Origin: Deltaproteobacteria bacterium | GTDB taxonomy: Bacteria > Campylobacterota_A > Desulfurellia > JAGGSF01 | Direction of reading: 5' to 3' | NCBI GenBank assembly: GCA_021159305.1 | Contig: JAGGSB010000013.1 | Location: forward strand, 1 to 39,993 | DNA length: 39,993 bases | Shown: one piece after another, positions 8,689 to 17,861 of the stretch | Layout of the letters: every line of letters begins with the position of its first letter | Numbering within the stretch: position 1 is the first letter of the stretch | Made by a program: the position numbers and the translations under genes | Notes under the pieces: model-generated | Seen by the model: the letters and a program-made list of their open reading frames with translations, nothing else | What the model was told of the DNA's origin: nothing | The model's database searches: none

Positions 8689-9509
8689 AAGTAGTAGTGG
8701 CAGATAACGCAGGGTTCTGTTTTGGTGTAAAGAGGGCCATTGCTTTAACGCGTGAGGTTGTTAAAAGGGAACAGACTGTTTACTCATTGGGTCCTTTGAT
8801 TCATAATCCACAGGTAGTAGAAACACTACGAAAGGAAGGAGTAAAGGTTATTAGTAAGATAGATGGAATAGAAGAGGGTGTGGTTGTCATCCGTTCTCAT
8901 GGTGTTTCCCCTCAAATTATAAGAAAAGCACAAGAAAAAGGATTAGAGGTGGTTGATGCCACCTGTCCTTTTGTGAAAGAAACGCAGAATTTTGTGAGGA
9001 TATTAAGTGATGAAGGTTACAGGGTGGTGATCGTTGGGGACAAGAATCACCCTGAAGTAAAAGGATTATTAGGCTATGCCGAAAAAGCGGTGGTGGTCAA
9101 CAGTGCTGATGAAGCGAAAAAGATAAGGGATAAGCAAGTAGGTGTTGTTTCTCAAACCACCCAATCGACATCCAAGTTGATCAGTGTGATGGATGTACTT
9201 TTGAAGAAGGTAGAAGAGTTGCGTATATTTAACACGGTATGTAGCGCGACCGTAGGAAGACAGGAAAGTGCAGAGAAATTGGCTAAAAATGCGGATGCGA
9301 TGGTAGTTGTAGGAGGTTACAATAGCGGCAATACCCGCAGGTTGTATGATATATGTAAAGCTATATGTTCTTGTTGTTATCATATTGAGAGGGCAGAGGA
9401 AATAAAGAAGGAATGGTTTAAGGGATGTAAGGTTGTAGGTGTAACGGCTGGTGCTTCCACGCCTGATTATGTGATAAAAGAAGTGTGTAGAACATTAGAG
9501 AACATGTAA
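8685..9509 (+). CDS. ispH: 4-hydroxy-3-methylbut-2-enyl diphosphate reductase
   Basis: Last step of the MEP isoprenoid pathway, producing IPP and DMAPP. The three iron-sulfur cysteines are C12 (GFCFGVKRA), C94 (DATCPFV) and C186 (NTVCSATVGRQE). SHGVSP and TQSTSKL, and the GGYNSGNT active-site segment, are also present. Length 274 is a normal stand-alone IspH; there is no fused ribosomal S1 domain. The ATG overlaps the cmk stop by 4 nt. It shows that isoprenoids come from the MEP route, although archaeal-type isoprenoid-related genes occur at 31-34 kb. Confidence 0.95.
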   Translation: MKVVVADNAGFCFGVKRAIALTREVVKREQTVYSLGPLIHNPQVVETLRKEGVKVISKIDGIEEGVVVIRSHGVSPQIIRKAQEKGLEVVDATCPFVKETQNFVRILSDEGYRVVIVGDKNHPEVKGLLGYAEKAVVVNSADEAKKIRDKQVGVVSQTTQSTSKLISVMDVLLKKVEELRIFNTVCSATVGRQESAEKLAKNADAMVVVGGYNSGNTRRLYDICKAICSCCYHIERAEEIKKEWFKGCKVVGVTAGASTPDYVIKEVCRTLENM

Positions 9510-10318
9510 TGGAAGATAGGTGGCTTGATCTTTTTAAAACAATGGGGAAAAGGATATTTCATGAGGTAAAAAAGATTGCTGGCACCGAAAGGGCAAAGCA
9601 GACTTTGGGTAAAGGGGCCGGGGGTGATGTCACTGTATTTATAGATAAGGTGGCGGAAGATATTGTAATAGAAGAATTAAAGAGGTTCAATGTATCATGT
9701 ATGCTTCTCTCGGAAGAGATAGGAATTAGAGATTTTGGAAACAAGTTTCCAATTGTCGTTGTAGACCCGATAGATGGCAGCCTTAATGCAAAGAGGGGTA
9801 TTCCATACTATGCTTTTTCCATTGCTCTTTCAAGAACAGGTGAAACGGATGGTTTAACTGTAGGTTATGTGCTCAACATTCCTACCGGCGAAGAATTTTC
9901 AGCTATCAGAGGAAAGGGAGCTCTTTTATCCGATGTAACAGGGTCTTTTCAAAAACACATTGTTAACGAAAGTGAGAATTTTTCTTTCGCTGTTTGTGAG
10001 GGAATAGATAGAACGAAAGATATTCGGATGTTTGAAAATATAGTTAATCATTTTCATCGGGTTAGGATGATGGGTTCTACCGCACTGGATATGTGTTACC
10101 TTTCCACCGGCTTTTTTGATGTTTTTGTTCATTCTCTTCCCTCAAGAGTAGTGGATTGGTCTGCCGCAGGTATCATTTTAAAAGAAACAGGCGGAATAAT
10201 GATAGATATGAAAGGACATGAGTTTAGTCTTCCTTTAAATTTGTGTAAAAGTCATCCATTTTTTGCTCTTAAGTCAAAAAAGGATGTACAGAAGATTCTG
10301 AAAATAATGAATGCTTAA
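9509..10318 (+). CDS. Inositol monophosphatase family protein (IMPase/FBPase-like)
   Basis: A metal-dependent sugar-phosphate phosphatase. Metal-ligand motifs are LLSEEIG, VVDPIDGSLNAKRGIP and VVDWSAAGIILKETGG. Before these, the GAGGDVTVFIDKVAEDIVI region corresponds to the family's K-DG(S)P-T-D region. The GIPYYAFSIAL sequence after DPIDGS resembles the dual IMPase/fructose-1,6-bisphosphatase enzymes of archaea and thermophiles, so it may be the gluconeogenic phosphatase; substrate is not certain. Length 269 is typical. It shares one base with the ispH stop. Confidence 0.85.
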   Translation: MEDRWLDLFKTMGKRIFHEVKKIAGTERAKQTLGKGAGGDVTVFIDKVAEDIVIEELKRFNVSCMLLSEEIGIRDFGNKFPIVVVDPIDGSLNAKRGIPYYAFSIALSRTGETDGLTVGYVLNIPTGEEFSAIRGKGALLSDVTGSFQKHIVNESENFSFAVCEGIDRTKDIRMFENIVNHFHRVRMMGSTALDMCYLSTGFFDVFVHSLPSRVVDWSAAGIILKETGGIMIDMKGHEFSLPLNLCKSHPFFALKSKKDVQKILKIMNA

Positions 10319-10340
10319 TAAAGATCATCGGATGTAAAGC

Positions 10341-11930
10341 GTGCAGATTAATACTATCATTGGAATATTAGGTGGCACTGCTCTCCTTATGTATGGCGTA
10401 AATATGGTCAGCTTGAATTTTCAGATTGTTACATCAAAGGGCGTAAGAGCACTTGTGGATCGATTTGCGGGCGGTAAATACAAATCTTTTTTAATTGGAT
10501 TTTTTTTGACAGCATTGCTTCAGAGTTCTGGCGCAACGAGTGTGATGTTAGTTGGTTTTACTTCTGCGGCATTGATAGGTCTATATGATGCCATTTCTTT
10601 TATTATCGGGGTGAATATCGGCACCACAATTGCCGCTCAGATTGTTGCCTTTCATATATATGGTTTTGCGCCCTTAGCTTTTTTTCTTATTCTCCTCGTA
10701 TATCTCTTTACATTCAAAACAAGACACCGTGTAATAATTTCTATTTTTTTAGGGCTCTCACTCGTTTTTTTTGGTTTATATGTTGTCTCTACTACTGCAG
10801 GTGCAGCAGGAGATGAAGTTTCTTCTCTTGTAAAAAGATTTTCTCATAATTATTTCCTGCTTTTCTTAATAGCTATAGTATTTACCGCTCTTATTCAATC
10901 CAGTTTGGTTACGATAGGTATAACTATGATTTTGGCACATTCGGGATACCTGAGTCTAACATCTGCCATACCGATAGTTTTTGGGGCAAATATAGGAACA
11001 TGCATAGTTATATTCTTTGCCTATGCAGGCATAAGAGATAGGAGGACTTTGCAGGTAGCTGTCTCTCATCTTTTATTTAATGTCATTGGTGTAATCTTAA
11101 TTTTTCCATTTCTACACCATTTTTCTTTATTGGTAGCTGCATTTTCTCATCCCTTTGCTTTTCAGATAGACAGGCAGATTGCTACTGCTCATCTTTTATT
11201 TAATGTTTTAGTGGCAATACCATTTCTTTTATTTTTAAGACCCTTTTCTCAATTCATTTCTTTTCTTATTCCATTGAGGAGATTTCGTTATCTAAGCTTG
11301 AATGATGCGCTGATTCTTGCTCCTCAAATGGCTTTGTCTGCCCTACACAAACAAATTGCACATCTTTTAAATATAACGATAAGGGTCACGGAAGAAAGCA
11401 AGGGAGCAATATTGAAAGAGGGATTTAATGAGCAGGAACTTCTTAAAGGGATAAGTTATGTTGAAAACTATGTTCCTGAAATTATCTCTTTTTCTTCAAA
11501 GATGTCTCAGAAATCCCTTAGTGAAGCAGAATCTTTAGAGATGACAATGCTTGTTTCCATAGCCAATGAGTTGGGACATATTGTACAGCTTATAAAGAGA
11601 CGATTGCCGGAGATGATGAGAAATGATATATATTTTCGCTCCGAGAAGAGCAATGATATTGCATCCTTGCATAAACGCATTTTAGATAACTTTTCTCTTG
11701 TTAAAAAAGCCTTCGTTGAGAATAGTCGTCATATTGCTTTAACTGCTTTTGACGAAAGATTATCTATAAGAGAATTTGAAAGATCGCTCAAAAAAAAATA
11801 CTTTCAAAAAGCATATTTGGGAGAAGGTGTAGATTTGATGTTTTCTTATCTGGATGTTTTAGATTTTTATGTGCGATTAAATGTGCTTGTGGGTCACATT
11901 GCACGCATTTTGTTGGGGCAAATTTTCTAA
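10341..11930 (+). CDS. Na+/phosphate cotransporter family protein with PhoU-like tail
   Basis: Residues 1-310 form two repeated NptA/PNaS membrane units. The duplicated QSS motifs are LTALLQSSGATSVMLVGF and FTALIQSSLVTIGITM, each followed by a GANIGT-type loop (GVNIGTTIAAQ, GANIGTCIVIF). Residues about 330-529 are a soluble helical domain resembling PhoU. The family imports phosphate with sodium or is involved in phosphate efflux and regulation. Start is a GTG at 10341 (MQINTIIGILGG) with a weak ribosome site, 22 nt after the phosphatase gene. The 3' end overlaps convergent ruvC by 54 nt. The last gene of the plus-strand run. Confidence 0.88.
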   Translation: MQINTIIGILGGTALLMYGVNMVSLNFQIVTSKGVRALVDRFAGGKYKSFLIGFFLTALLQSSGATSVMLVGFTSAALIGLYDAISFIIGVNIGTTIAAQIVAFHIYGFAPLAFFLILLVYLFTFKTRHRVIISIFLGLSLVFFGLYVVSTTAGAAGDEVSSLVKRFSHNYFLLFLIAIVFTALIQSSLVTIGITMILAHSGYLSLTSAIPIVFGANIGTCIVIFFAYAGIRDRRTLQVAVSHLLFNVIGVILIFPFLHHFSLLVAAFSHPFAFQIDRQIATAHLLFNVLVAIPFLLFLRPFSQFISFLIPLRRFRYLSLNDALILAPQMALSALHKQIAHLLNITIRVTEESKGAILKEGFNEQELLKGISYVENYVPEIISFSSKMSQKSLSEAESLEMTMLVSIANELGHIVQLIKRRLPEMMRNDIYFRSEKSNDIASLHKRILDNFSLVKKAFVENSRHIALTAFDERLSIREFERSLKKKYFQKAYLGEGVDLMFSYLDVLDFYVRLNVLVGHIARILLGQIF

Positions 11931-12383
11931 ATGGCGAATATGACACAAAGCAATAGCTAAAGCATCCGTAGCATCGCTACCTTTCTCGTTTATTTTAGTG
12001 TGTAGTATATTTTCTACCGCAGTTTTTATCTCTTTTTTTGTCGCTCTTCCATATCCTGTTAGCGAGTACTTGATACTGGTAGGCGTGTATTCGTATATTG
12101 GTAGAGTACAATTTCTTACACCAGCAATTAGAGATCCCCTTACTTCTCCCAGTTTTAAAGCTGTGGTAGCATTTATGAACACAAACGCTTTTTCAATAGC
12201 CATTTCTGTGGGGTGAAAAGCGGTTATTATCTCTATAACCCTTTCGTGCAATGCATTTAGCTTATCTGCAAAATCCATTTTAGGTGATAGTTTAAAGTTT
12301 TCATACATAACACAGGTGTTTTCTTCACCTACTATGCCAAATCCCGTTACTTTTGATCCAGGATCTATGCCCAGAGTAAGCAT
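11877..12383 (-). CDS. ruvC: Holliday junction endodeoxyribonuclease RuvC
   Basis: Resolves Holliday junctions. All four acidic catalytic residues can be placed: D7 (LGIDPGSKVTGFG), E64 (AIEKAFVF), D137 and D140 (GSDATDALAIALCH). Length 168 fits the family (E. coli 173). The start codon shares one base with the preceding NlpC-gene stop (taatg), with aggag upstream. The final 18 codons overlap the convergent phosphate transporter gene. ruvA and ruvB, often neighbours, are not in the window. Confidence 0.95.
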   Translation of the reverse strand: MLTLGIDPGSKVTGFGIVGEENTCVMYENFKLSPKMDFADKLNALHERVIEIITAFHPTEMAIEKAFVFINATTALKLGEVRGSLIAGVRNCTLPIYEYTPTSIKYSLTGYGRATKKEIKTAVENILHTKINEKGSDATDALAIALCHIRHLENLPQQNACNVTHKHI

Positions 12384-13423
12384 TAGGAACCGCTCCTTAA
12401 AACCCTGCGTGCGGCTATGAAATGATTAAGGTAATACCCTCGTAATTTATTTATGGTTACATGGTGCTTCCATGAAGAGGCATGTATAAATTTATTGTTC
12501 CCTATGTACATCCCTACATGAGACGGCCTTCTGCCATGCGCTTCAAAGAATATGAGGTCTCCAATCTTCAATTGGCTTAGACGTACAGGTTTCCCTCTAT
12601 TTATTTGTCCTCTGGTTGTTCGGGGAAGATATATGCATAATTTTTTATATACAATTTGAACAAATGCCGAGCAATCCATGCCATTTTCCCCCGATCCACC
12701 ATATTTGTAAGGAATACCTAAGTATTGTTTGGCTATTTCTGCCGCTTTTCTTCCTTTTGCATTGGCTTGAAAATTTCTTTGTGCCGAAACCCTTCTTATT
12801 TTATATAAAATGCGGCTTGCCCTTTCTTTTGTTGTAACATATTCCACTTCTCCCGGAACGAGCAACATCTCTCCTTTCCTTATTGTATTTCCTTTTATTT
12901 CATTTACTAATTTAATTAAGTTCATGGGAACATTATATTGCTGAGATAAGCTATATAAACTTTCTCCTCCTTTCACAACATGTATTTTATTAAATGACAG
13001 TATAGAATAATCCTTCCTTTTTTCTGTTAAGTAAAGGTTTTTCGGCGGCAAGGTTTTTTTGATATACAACTGGTCTCCAGGAATTATTCTGTTTGTTTCA
13101 AGTCCATTGTTTTTCTTTAATGTTTCTACTGAAAGATTAAAATGTTGAGCAAGCTTTATTAGAAAATCTCCTTTTTTCACGGTATAGATGTAATCACTTC
13201 TTGGTGCATAGACCTCTTTTATAGGAATGACTATCCTCTCTCCGGGGTGTATATATTTGTTTACATCATTTGCTTTCTCTATTTTTTGTAATGGAACATT
13301 ATATAGACAGGCGATTGTTGTTAAATTATCACCTTTTTTTACTTTATATACAATATCTGCTTCTGCTGCATAACAACCAAACAACAACCATACCAAGATA
13401 ACACATACTCTTAATGCTTTCAT
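12383..13423 (-). CDS. Secreted LysM / NlpC-P60 peptidoglycan hydrolase
   Basis: Cell-wall peptidase of 346 residues. Residues 1-23 form a signal peptide. LFGC is a weak lipobox, and a cut after AEA is the alternative. There are three LysM peptidoglycan-binding repeats at about 25-68, 79-122 and 147-190, each starting with a KKGD or KGGES core. The C-terminal NlpC/P60 domain spans about 220-346, with catalytic Cys251 (GMDCSAFV), His302 (SHVGMYIG) and His314 (FIHASS). It probably cuts between D-Glu and DAP in stem peptides. The start at 13423 is preferred over an upstream in-frame ATG because it follows aaggggg and shares a base with the aroK stop. Confidence 0.92.
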   Translation of the reverse strand: MKALRVCVILVWLLFGCYAAEADIVYKVKKGDNLTTIACLYNVPLQKIEKANDVNKYIHPGERIVIPIKEVYAPRSDYIYTVKKGDFLIKLAQHFNLSVETLKKNNGLETNRIIPGDQLYIKKTLPPKNLYLTEKRKDYSILSFNKIHVVKGGESLYSLSQQYNVPMNLIKLVNEIKGNTIRKGEMLLVPGEVEYVTTKERASRILYKIRRVSAQRNFQANAKGRKAAEIAKQYLGIPYKYGGSGENGMDCSAFVQIVYKKLCIYLPRTTRGQINRGKPVRLSQLKIGDLIFFEAHGRRPSHVGMYIGNNKFIHASSWKHHVTINKLRGYYLNHFIAARRVLRSGS

Positions 13424-13926
13424 TAGCAACCCCCTTTTGGAGTTATATAACATAAAAGTGCCTTTATTCTCTTACTCACCTCTTCCACTGTTTTTTTATC
13501 TATAGATATTATAATATTTGCATTCCTGTAGAAATGCAATCTCTTTTTGAAAAGACTATCTATATTTTCTCTATTTTTAAGAAGCGGCCTGTCGAAGTGG
13601 GTTCTTTTTATTGCTTCTCTCAAGGTTATAAACAGATAAACTATTACCCCTTTTTTCTTCATTAGAGAGATATTTTCCATGTTGCATGCCATCCCACCAC
13701 CGGTAGATATGACAGTGTTTTCTGAATCGAAATTTTGTAAAAATTCCCTTTCTTTTTTCCTGAATATCTCTTCCTCGCCTTTGTCAAAGAAATCCTCAAT
13801 CTTTCTATCTGTCTGTTTTTCAATAAAGCTATCTGTGTCTATGAACTTATAGTTCATCTCCTCAGACAATTTCTTCCCTACGCTACTCTTTCCTGCTCCC
13901 ATAAATCCAACAAGAAATATGTTCAT
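13423..13926 (-). CDS. aroK: Shikimate kinase
   Basis: Phosphorylates shikimate at O3. The P-loop is GFMGAGKSSVGKKL (residues 7-20), followed by the substrate-binding IDTDSFIE and the glycine-rich STGGGMAC. The lid region contains RPLLKNRE. The 167-residue length is normal. It is in an operon with aroC upstream (4-nt ATGA overlap) and the NlpC gene downstream (1-nt overlap). aroA, which acts between aroK and aroC, is not present here. Confidence 0.95.
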   Translation of the reverse strand: MNIFLVGFMGAGKSSVGKKLSEEMNYKFIDTDSFIEKQTDRKIEDFFDKGEEEIFRKKEREFLQNFDSENTVISTGGGMACNMENISLMKKKGVIVYLFITLREAIKRTHFDRPLLKNRENIDSLFKKRLHFYRNANIIISIDKKTVEEVSKRIKALLCYITPKGGC

Positions 13927-15077
13927 TTTCTTTCAAGGTATTCATTGTAACGATAGAGGTTTTCTTTTAGTTCGTCCATTGTATCGCCACCAAATTTTTC
14001 CAGATAAAAGGATGCCAGCTCTATGGATATAGCGGCTTCACATATTACAGATGCGGCAGGCACAGCACAAACATCTGACCTTTCAAAAAAAGCAAATTCT
14101 TCCTTTTTGCTCTCTACATCTACAGAGTGCAATCTCTTTCTCAATGTGGGTATGGGTTTCATGTAAGCTTTAAGAACAATGTTCTCGCCATTGCTCATTC
14201 CTCCCTCTATGCCGCCAGCCCTGTTTGTTTTGCGAAAATATCCCTTTTCTTGAGAATAGAATATTTCATCATGCACTTGTGACCCCTTTTTTGAGGCATT
14301 TTCTATGCCACCTCCTATCTCTACCGCTTTGATGGCTTGAATGCTCATAAGAGAAAATGCAAGGTGGGCATCCAATCTTCTATCCCATTGAACATAAGTG
14401 CCGAGGCCTGGTATCACATTTTCACAGATCACCTCTATCACTCCTCCTAATGTGTCTCCTTCTTGTTTTGTTTTTTCTATTTCTTTGCACATAAGTTTTG
14501 TAGTTTCTTCATCCGGACAACGAACGGCAGATTGTTCCATTTTTTCCCTTATCATCTTTCCGCTTTTGATTTGTCCAGGGAAATTTACCTTCCCTATTTG
14601 TCTTACAAAACCTGTTACATAAATACCTAATTCTTCTAATATTTCTCTGGCTATCGCTCCCACTGCTGTACGAGTTGCTGTTTGTCTGGCGCTGGATCTT
14701 TCTAAAACATCCCTCAAATCTCTTCTGTTATACTTGAGGTAACCAGGTAGATCCGCATGACCAGGTCTGGGTTTAGTTAACCTCTCTTCAGTTATCTCAA
14801 AAGGGTCCATTTTTTCTTTCCAGTTTATCCAATCCTTATTTTCAATGAATAGAACAACAGGAGAACCGATTGTTTCTCTTCCTCTTATTCCTCCTCTTAT
14901 ATCTACGGAATCTTTTTCTATATCCATTCTCCCGCCGCGTCCATAACCTTTTTGTCTTTCTTGAAGATATTCGTTGATCTTTTTTAAATCTATTTTTAAG
15001 CCTGCCGGAATTCCATCAATGATTACCGTTAACCCTTTCCCATGTGATTCTCCACCATCCATCCACCTCAGGCTCAT
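13923..15077 (-). CDS. aroC: Chorismate synthase
   Basis: Converts EPSP to chorismate with reduced FMN. Signature segments are GESHGKGLTVIIDG (residues 8-21), RPGHADLPGYLKY, ERSSARQTATR and GGIEGGMSNGENI. Length 384 matches the monofunctional FMN-dependent enzyme. Start ATG overlaps the stop of the Lon-like gene by 4 nt, and the stop overlaps aroK by 4 nt. Confidence 0.96.
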   Translation of the reverse strand: MSLRWMDGGESHGKGLTVIIDGIPAGLKIDLKKINEYLQERQKGYGRGGRMDIEKDSVDIRGGIRGRETIGSPVVLFIENKDWINWKEKMDPFEITEERLTKPRPGHADLPGYLKYNRRDLRDVLERSSARQTATRTAVGAIAREILEELGIYVTGFVRQIGKVNFPGQIKSGKMIREKMEQSAVRCPDEETTKLMCKEIEKTKQEGDTLGGVIEVICENVIPGLGTYVQWDRRLDAHLAFSLMSIQAIKAVEIGGGIENASKKGSQVHDEIFYSQEKGYFRKTNRAGGIEGGMSNGENIVLKAYMKPIPTLRKRLHSVDVESKKEEFAFFERSDVCAVPAASVICEAAISIELASFYLEKFGGDTMDELKENLYRYNEYLERK

Positions 15078-17449
15078 TTAGTCTCCCTTTTTTGTGCTAA
15101 CTTGCTTATTTTCTGCAATTTAGTATCTACAATCCAGTGAAAAGTGTCTTTTTTGTATCCTCTCTTCAGTTTTCTGCCGGCTTTCATTCCTGTAAATATT
15201 TCTATTGCATCGTCTATAGTGTCTATACAATAGATATTAAATTTTTTTTCTTCTACCGCTTTTTTTACCTCATCATTTAAGATCAGATTATTCACATTTC
15301 TTCTTGGCATCACTACACCATGTTTCCCGTCCAACATACTTTTTAATTTGCATACTTCAAAAAATCCCTCTATCTTTTCGTTAATTCCTCCGATGGGTTG
15401 TACTGTTCCGTCTTGACTTATAGAACCGGTAACAGCAAGGTTTTGTTTCAATGGTATTTCTCCAATTGCTGAAAGTATAGATAAGAGTTCCGCCACACTG
15501 GCACTGTCTCCCTCTATCATTGCATATGATTGTTCGAATGCCAGGGTAATAGATATGCCCAGCGGTTTGTCGTAGGCATATCTCCATCCTAAGTAACCAG
15601 ATAGAATGAGCACACTCTTATTGAATATCTTACCGGCCATTTCCGATTCTTTTTCTATATTGATTATACCTGCTTTTCCTACAAAGGTGCGGGCAGTAAT
15701 TCTTGCTGGTATACCAAAGGAAAAATCACCCATTGAGATTACAGACAAACCGTTTATTTGGCCTGTCTTTGTTCCGTCTATATTTATGATAAGTGTGTCT
15801 TCTTTAATCATTTTTAAAATCTTATCTCTGATGAGATTTTTCCTGAATATGCTTTCTTCAATAGCTTTTTTGATATGTTGTCCATAAATATTTTCTGCTT
15901 TTTCTTGTTTAGCGTAGAATTTTGCTTCTTTAATTACATCTATTATCTTATCTGTATAAGCATAAAGTCGGTCTTTGTGCTCTGATATGCGGCTGCTGAA
16001 TGTTAGAATTTCTTTTAGCGCATCATCGCTGAGCTTGGGTAATGTGTTTTTCTCGCACAGGTGGTCAATTCTGGTGACATACTGAGTAAGGTTATGCGGA
16101 GTTGCTTCAATAATGGGATCAAAATCGGTTTTTATCTTGAATAGCTGCTTAAAATCCTTATCAAAGGCATATAAGAGTTCATACAAGAATGCTGAACCGA
16201 GAAGAATAATCTTTGTTTCCAATGGTGCAGGTTCTGGTTTTATGGTTTCGGAAGCAAGCATTCCATATCTCTCTGTCCATTCTTCTATTACACACTTTTT
16301 TGAAGAAATAGTTTTTTTAAGTGTTTCCCATACATTGGGATTTATCAATACAGAATATGCATCTAAGATCAAGTATCCGCCGTTTGCATACTGAATTGTG
16401 CCGGGGCGAATACGGGTGAAGTCAGTGATAAATGCTCCAAAATAGGCTTGTTTTTCTATTTTACCAAACAAATTGTAGTATGTGGGGTCTTCTTCATAGA
16501 TAATAGGCACCTCCTTTGTTTGGCTGTTATCTACAAATACATTAATTTTGTATTCTGTATATCTCGGCTTGGGTGAAAAAGCAGTAAGAAAAGAATCTGG
16601 AGTTCTTTGGGGAAGGAATGCTGATATATTTTTTAATGTATAATTTTCAATGTCATCAAAGTATTGCTGTAATTTCTCTACTCCTTCATATTTTTGCTTT
16701 AAGTCCTCTATCTTGTGAGCTACAATAAATGTACCCATCTCTTCATTTATCTTTTCTATCTTGCGACGTTTTTCTTTTTCCAGGTTTCTACTTTCTCTTA
16801 AGAAATCACTTATTTCATCCTCTAACAGTCTCTTTTTCTCCTCAATGTCTCTTTTTGTCTCAGCAGAAAGCAGACTAAACTCTCTCTCATTAATAGCTTT
16901 TCCGGCAACTACAGGATTTATGACGATTCCTGCCTGGGAAGGCTTGACGATAAAATTCAATTTGTGTGCATTTTCTTCAATATTTGTAAACAACTGTTTT
17001 TGTTTCTCACTATAATCTCTTATTATTTCCTGTATTCTTTCCTCGTATTCTTTACTTTCAAAAACAGACGGAATAGACTTTTTTAAATAGTCTAATAACT
17101 CTTCCATGTCCTTTTTTAATTCTTCTCCTTTCCCTGTGGGTAAATTAATGATGGTTGGTATCCGCGGATTTCTGAAGGTATTTACATAACACCAGTCATA
17201 TAGCTTGTTCTTGATGTTAAAATCAGTTAGTGTTTTTCTGGTGAGGTTTTTAATTGTTTCGATATCTTGTTTGGTAAAATTTCCCGAGATATAGGCATTA
17301 TATTCACTATCCTTTATGTTTAGTATAGTCTGGATGGCTTTTTCTAATCTTTTCTGAGCAACAAAACGTTCCCCTTCTTCTGTTTTCCGTTCTTTTGCTA
17401 TCTCAAACCGTGGTTGAAGCTCTTCTGGAGAAATAAGTGAAATGGACAT
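15074..17449 (-). CDS. Lon-like (LonB/COG1067-type) protease with degenerate ATPase P-loop
   Basis: A 791-residue S16-family protease. The C-terminal proteolytic domain has the Ser-Lys dyad: Ser about 649 in EGDSASVAELL and Lys about 692 in PIGGINEKIEGF. The central part holds a Walker-B-like ANGGYLILDA and the LFKIKTDFDP segment of the AAA_32/LonB family, and residues about 190-270 are strongly charged and helical. Where relatives carry a glycine-rich P-loop (just before the WCYVNTF segment), this protein reads YISGNFTKQDIETIK (about residues 53-67), with no GxxGxGK[ST]. ATP hydrolysis is therefore doubtful. No signal peptide or membrane anchor is evident. Start has aaggaga upstream, 1 nt after the small hypothetical gene. 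Confidence 0.9.
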   Translation of the reverse strand: MSISLISPEELQPRFEIAKERKTEEGERFVAQKRLEKAIQTILNIKDSEYNAYISGNFTKQDIETIKNLTRKTLTDFNIKNKLYDWCYVNTFRNPRIPTIINLPTGKGEELKKDMEELLDYLKKSIPSVFESKEYEERIQEIIRDYSEKQKQLFTNIEENAHKLNFIVKPSQAGIVINPVVAGKAINEREFSLLSAETKRDIEEKKRLLEDEISDFLRESRNLEKEKRRKIEKINEEMGTFIVAHKIEDLKQKYEGVEKLQQYFDDIENYTLKNISAFLPQRTPDSFLTAFSPKPRYTEYKINVFVDNSQTKEVPIIYEEDPTYYNLFGKIEKQAYFGAFITDFTRIRPGTIQYANGGYLILDAYSVLINPNVWETLKKTISSKKCVIEEWTERYGMLASETIKPEPAPLETKIILLGSAFLYELLYAFDKDFKQLFKIKTDFDPIIEATPHNLTQYVTRIDHLCEKNTLPKLSDDALKEILTFSSRISEHKDRLYAYTDKIIDVIKEAKFYAKQEKAENIYGQHIKKAIEESIFRKNLIRDKILKMIKEDTLIINIDGTKTGQINGLSVISMGDFSFGIPARITARTFVGKAGIINIEKESEMAGKIFNKSVLILSGYLGWRYAYDKPLGISITLAFEQSYAMIEGDSASVAELLSILSAIGEIPLKQNLAVTGSISQDGTVQPIGGINEKIEGFFEVCKLKSMLDGKHGVVMPRRNVNNLILNDEVKKAVEEKKFNIYCIDTIDDAIEIFTGMKAGRKLKRGYKKDTFHWIVDTKLQKISKLAQKRETK

Positions 17450-17450
17450 T

Positions 17451-17741
17451 TTACTCTCCTTCCAATATTTCGTCTAAGTATTTTTCTATCTCTTTAAATG
17501 TTTTTTCTCTTGTTTTTATGCGTGTTCCGTTAGGGAGAATAACTCGTGACTCTGACTGCATTTTTTCGAGAAAGTCGTAAATCTCTTTTACTGTATTTAT
17601 TGCATCTGTTTCAATGGAAATTATTGCATCTTCTAAATCAAACTCTGTAAACCATTCCCAATAGCGAATGTCAGAGGAGATAAGATGGTTCTTTAAATCC
17701 CACCGTCTTTTCTTGCTTATAATCACATCTATATTGATCAT
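17451..17741 (-). CDS. Small conserved-looking hypothetical protein, first gene of the lon-aroCK run
   Basis: I do not recognise this protein. It has 96 residues, starting MINIDVIISKKRRWDL, with a mixed alpha/beta look. A basic patch (KKRRWDLK) lies near the start, and an acidic C-terminal helix ends YLDEILEGE. It has no cysteines, signal peptide or membrane segment. I prefer the ATG at 17741 over the in-frame ATG at 17750, because the agga at 17752-17749 is spaced correctly only for the former. It stands 1 nt before the Lon-like gene, so an adaptor or substrate role for that protease is conceivable but has no sequence support. Confidence 0.7.
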   Translation of the reverse strand: MINIDVIISKKRRWDLKNHLISSDIRYWEWFTEFDLEDAIISIETDAINTVKEIYDFLEKMQSESRVILPNGTRIKTREKTFKEIEKYLDEILEGE

Positions 17742-17861
17742 TACACTCATCCTAACTATATTTTTACATCAAAATGGCTTATAAATCAACTTAATTTAGG
17801 TTTTATTTTGTTAATTTGCTTTTTGAGGGAACCCTTATATTATATAAAAACAGGAGGCATA

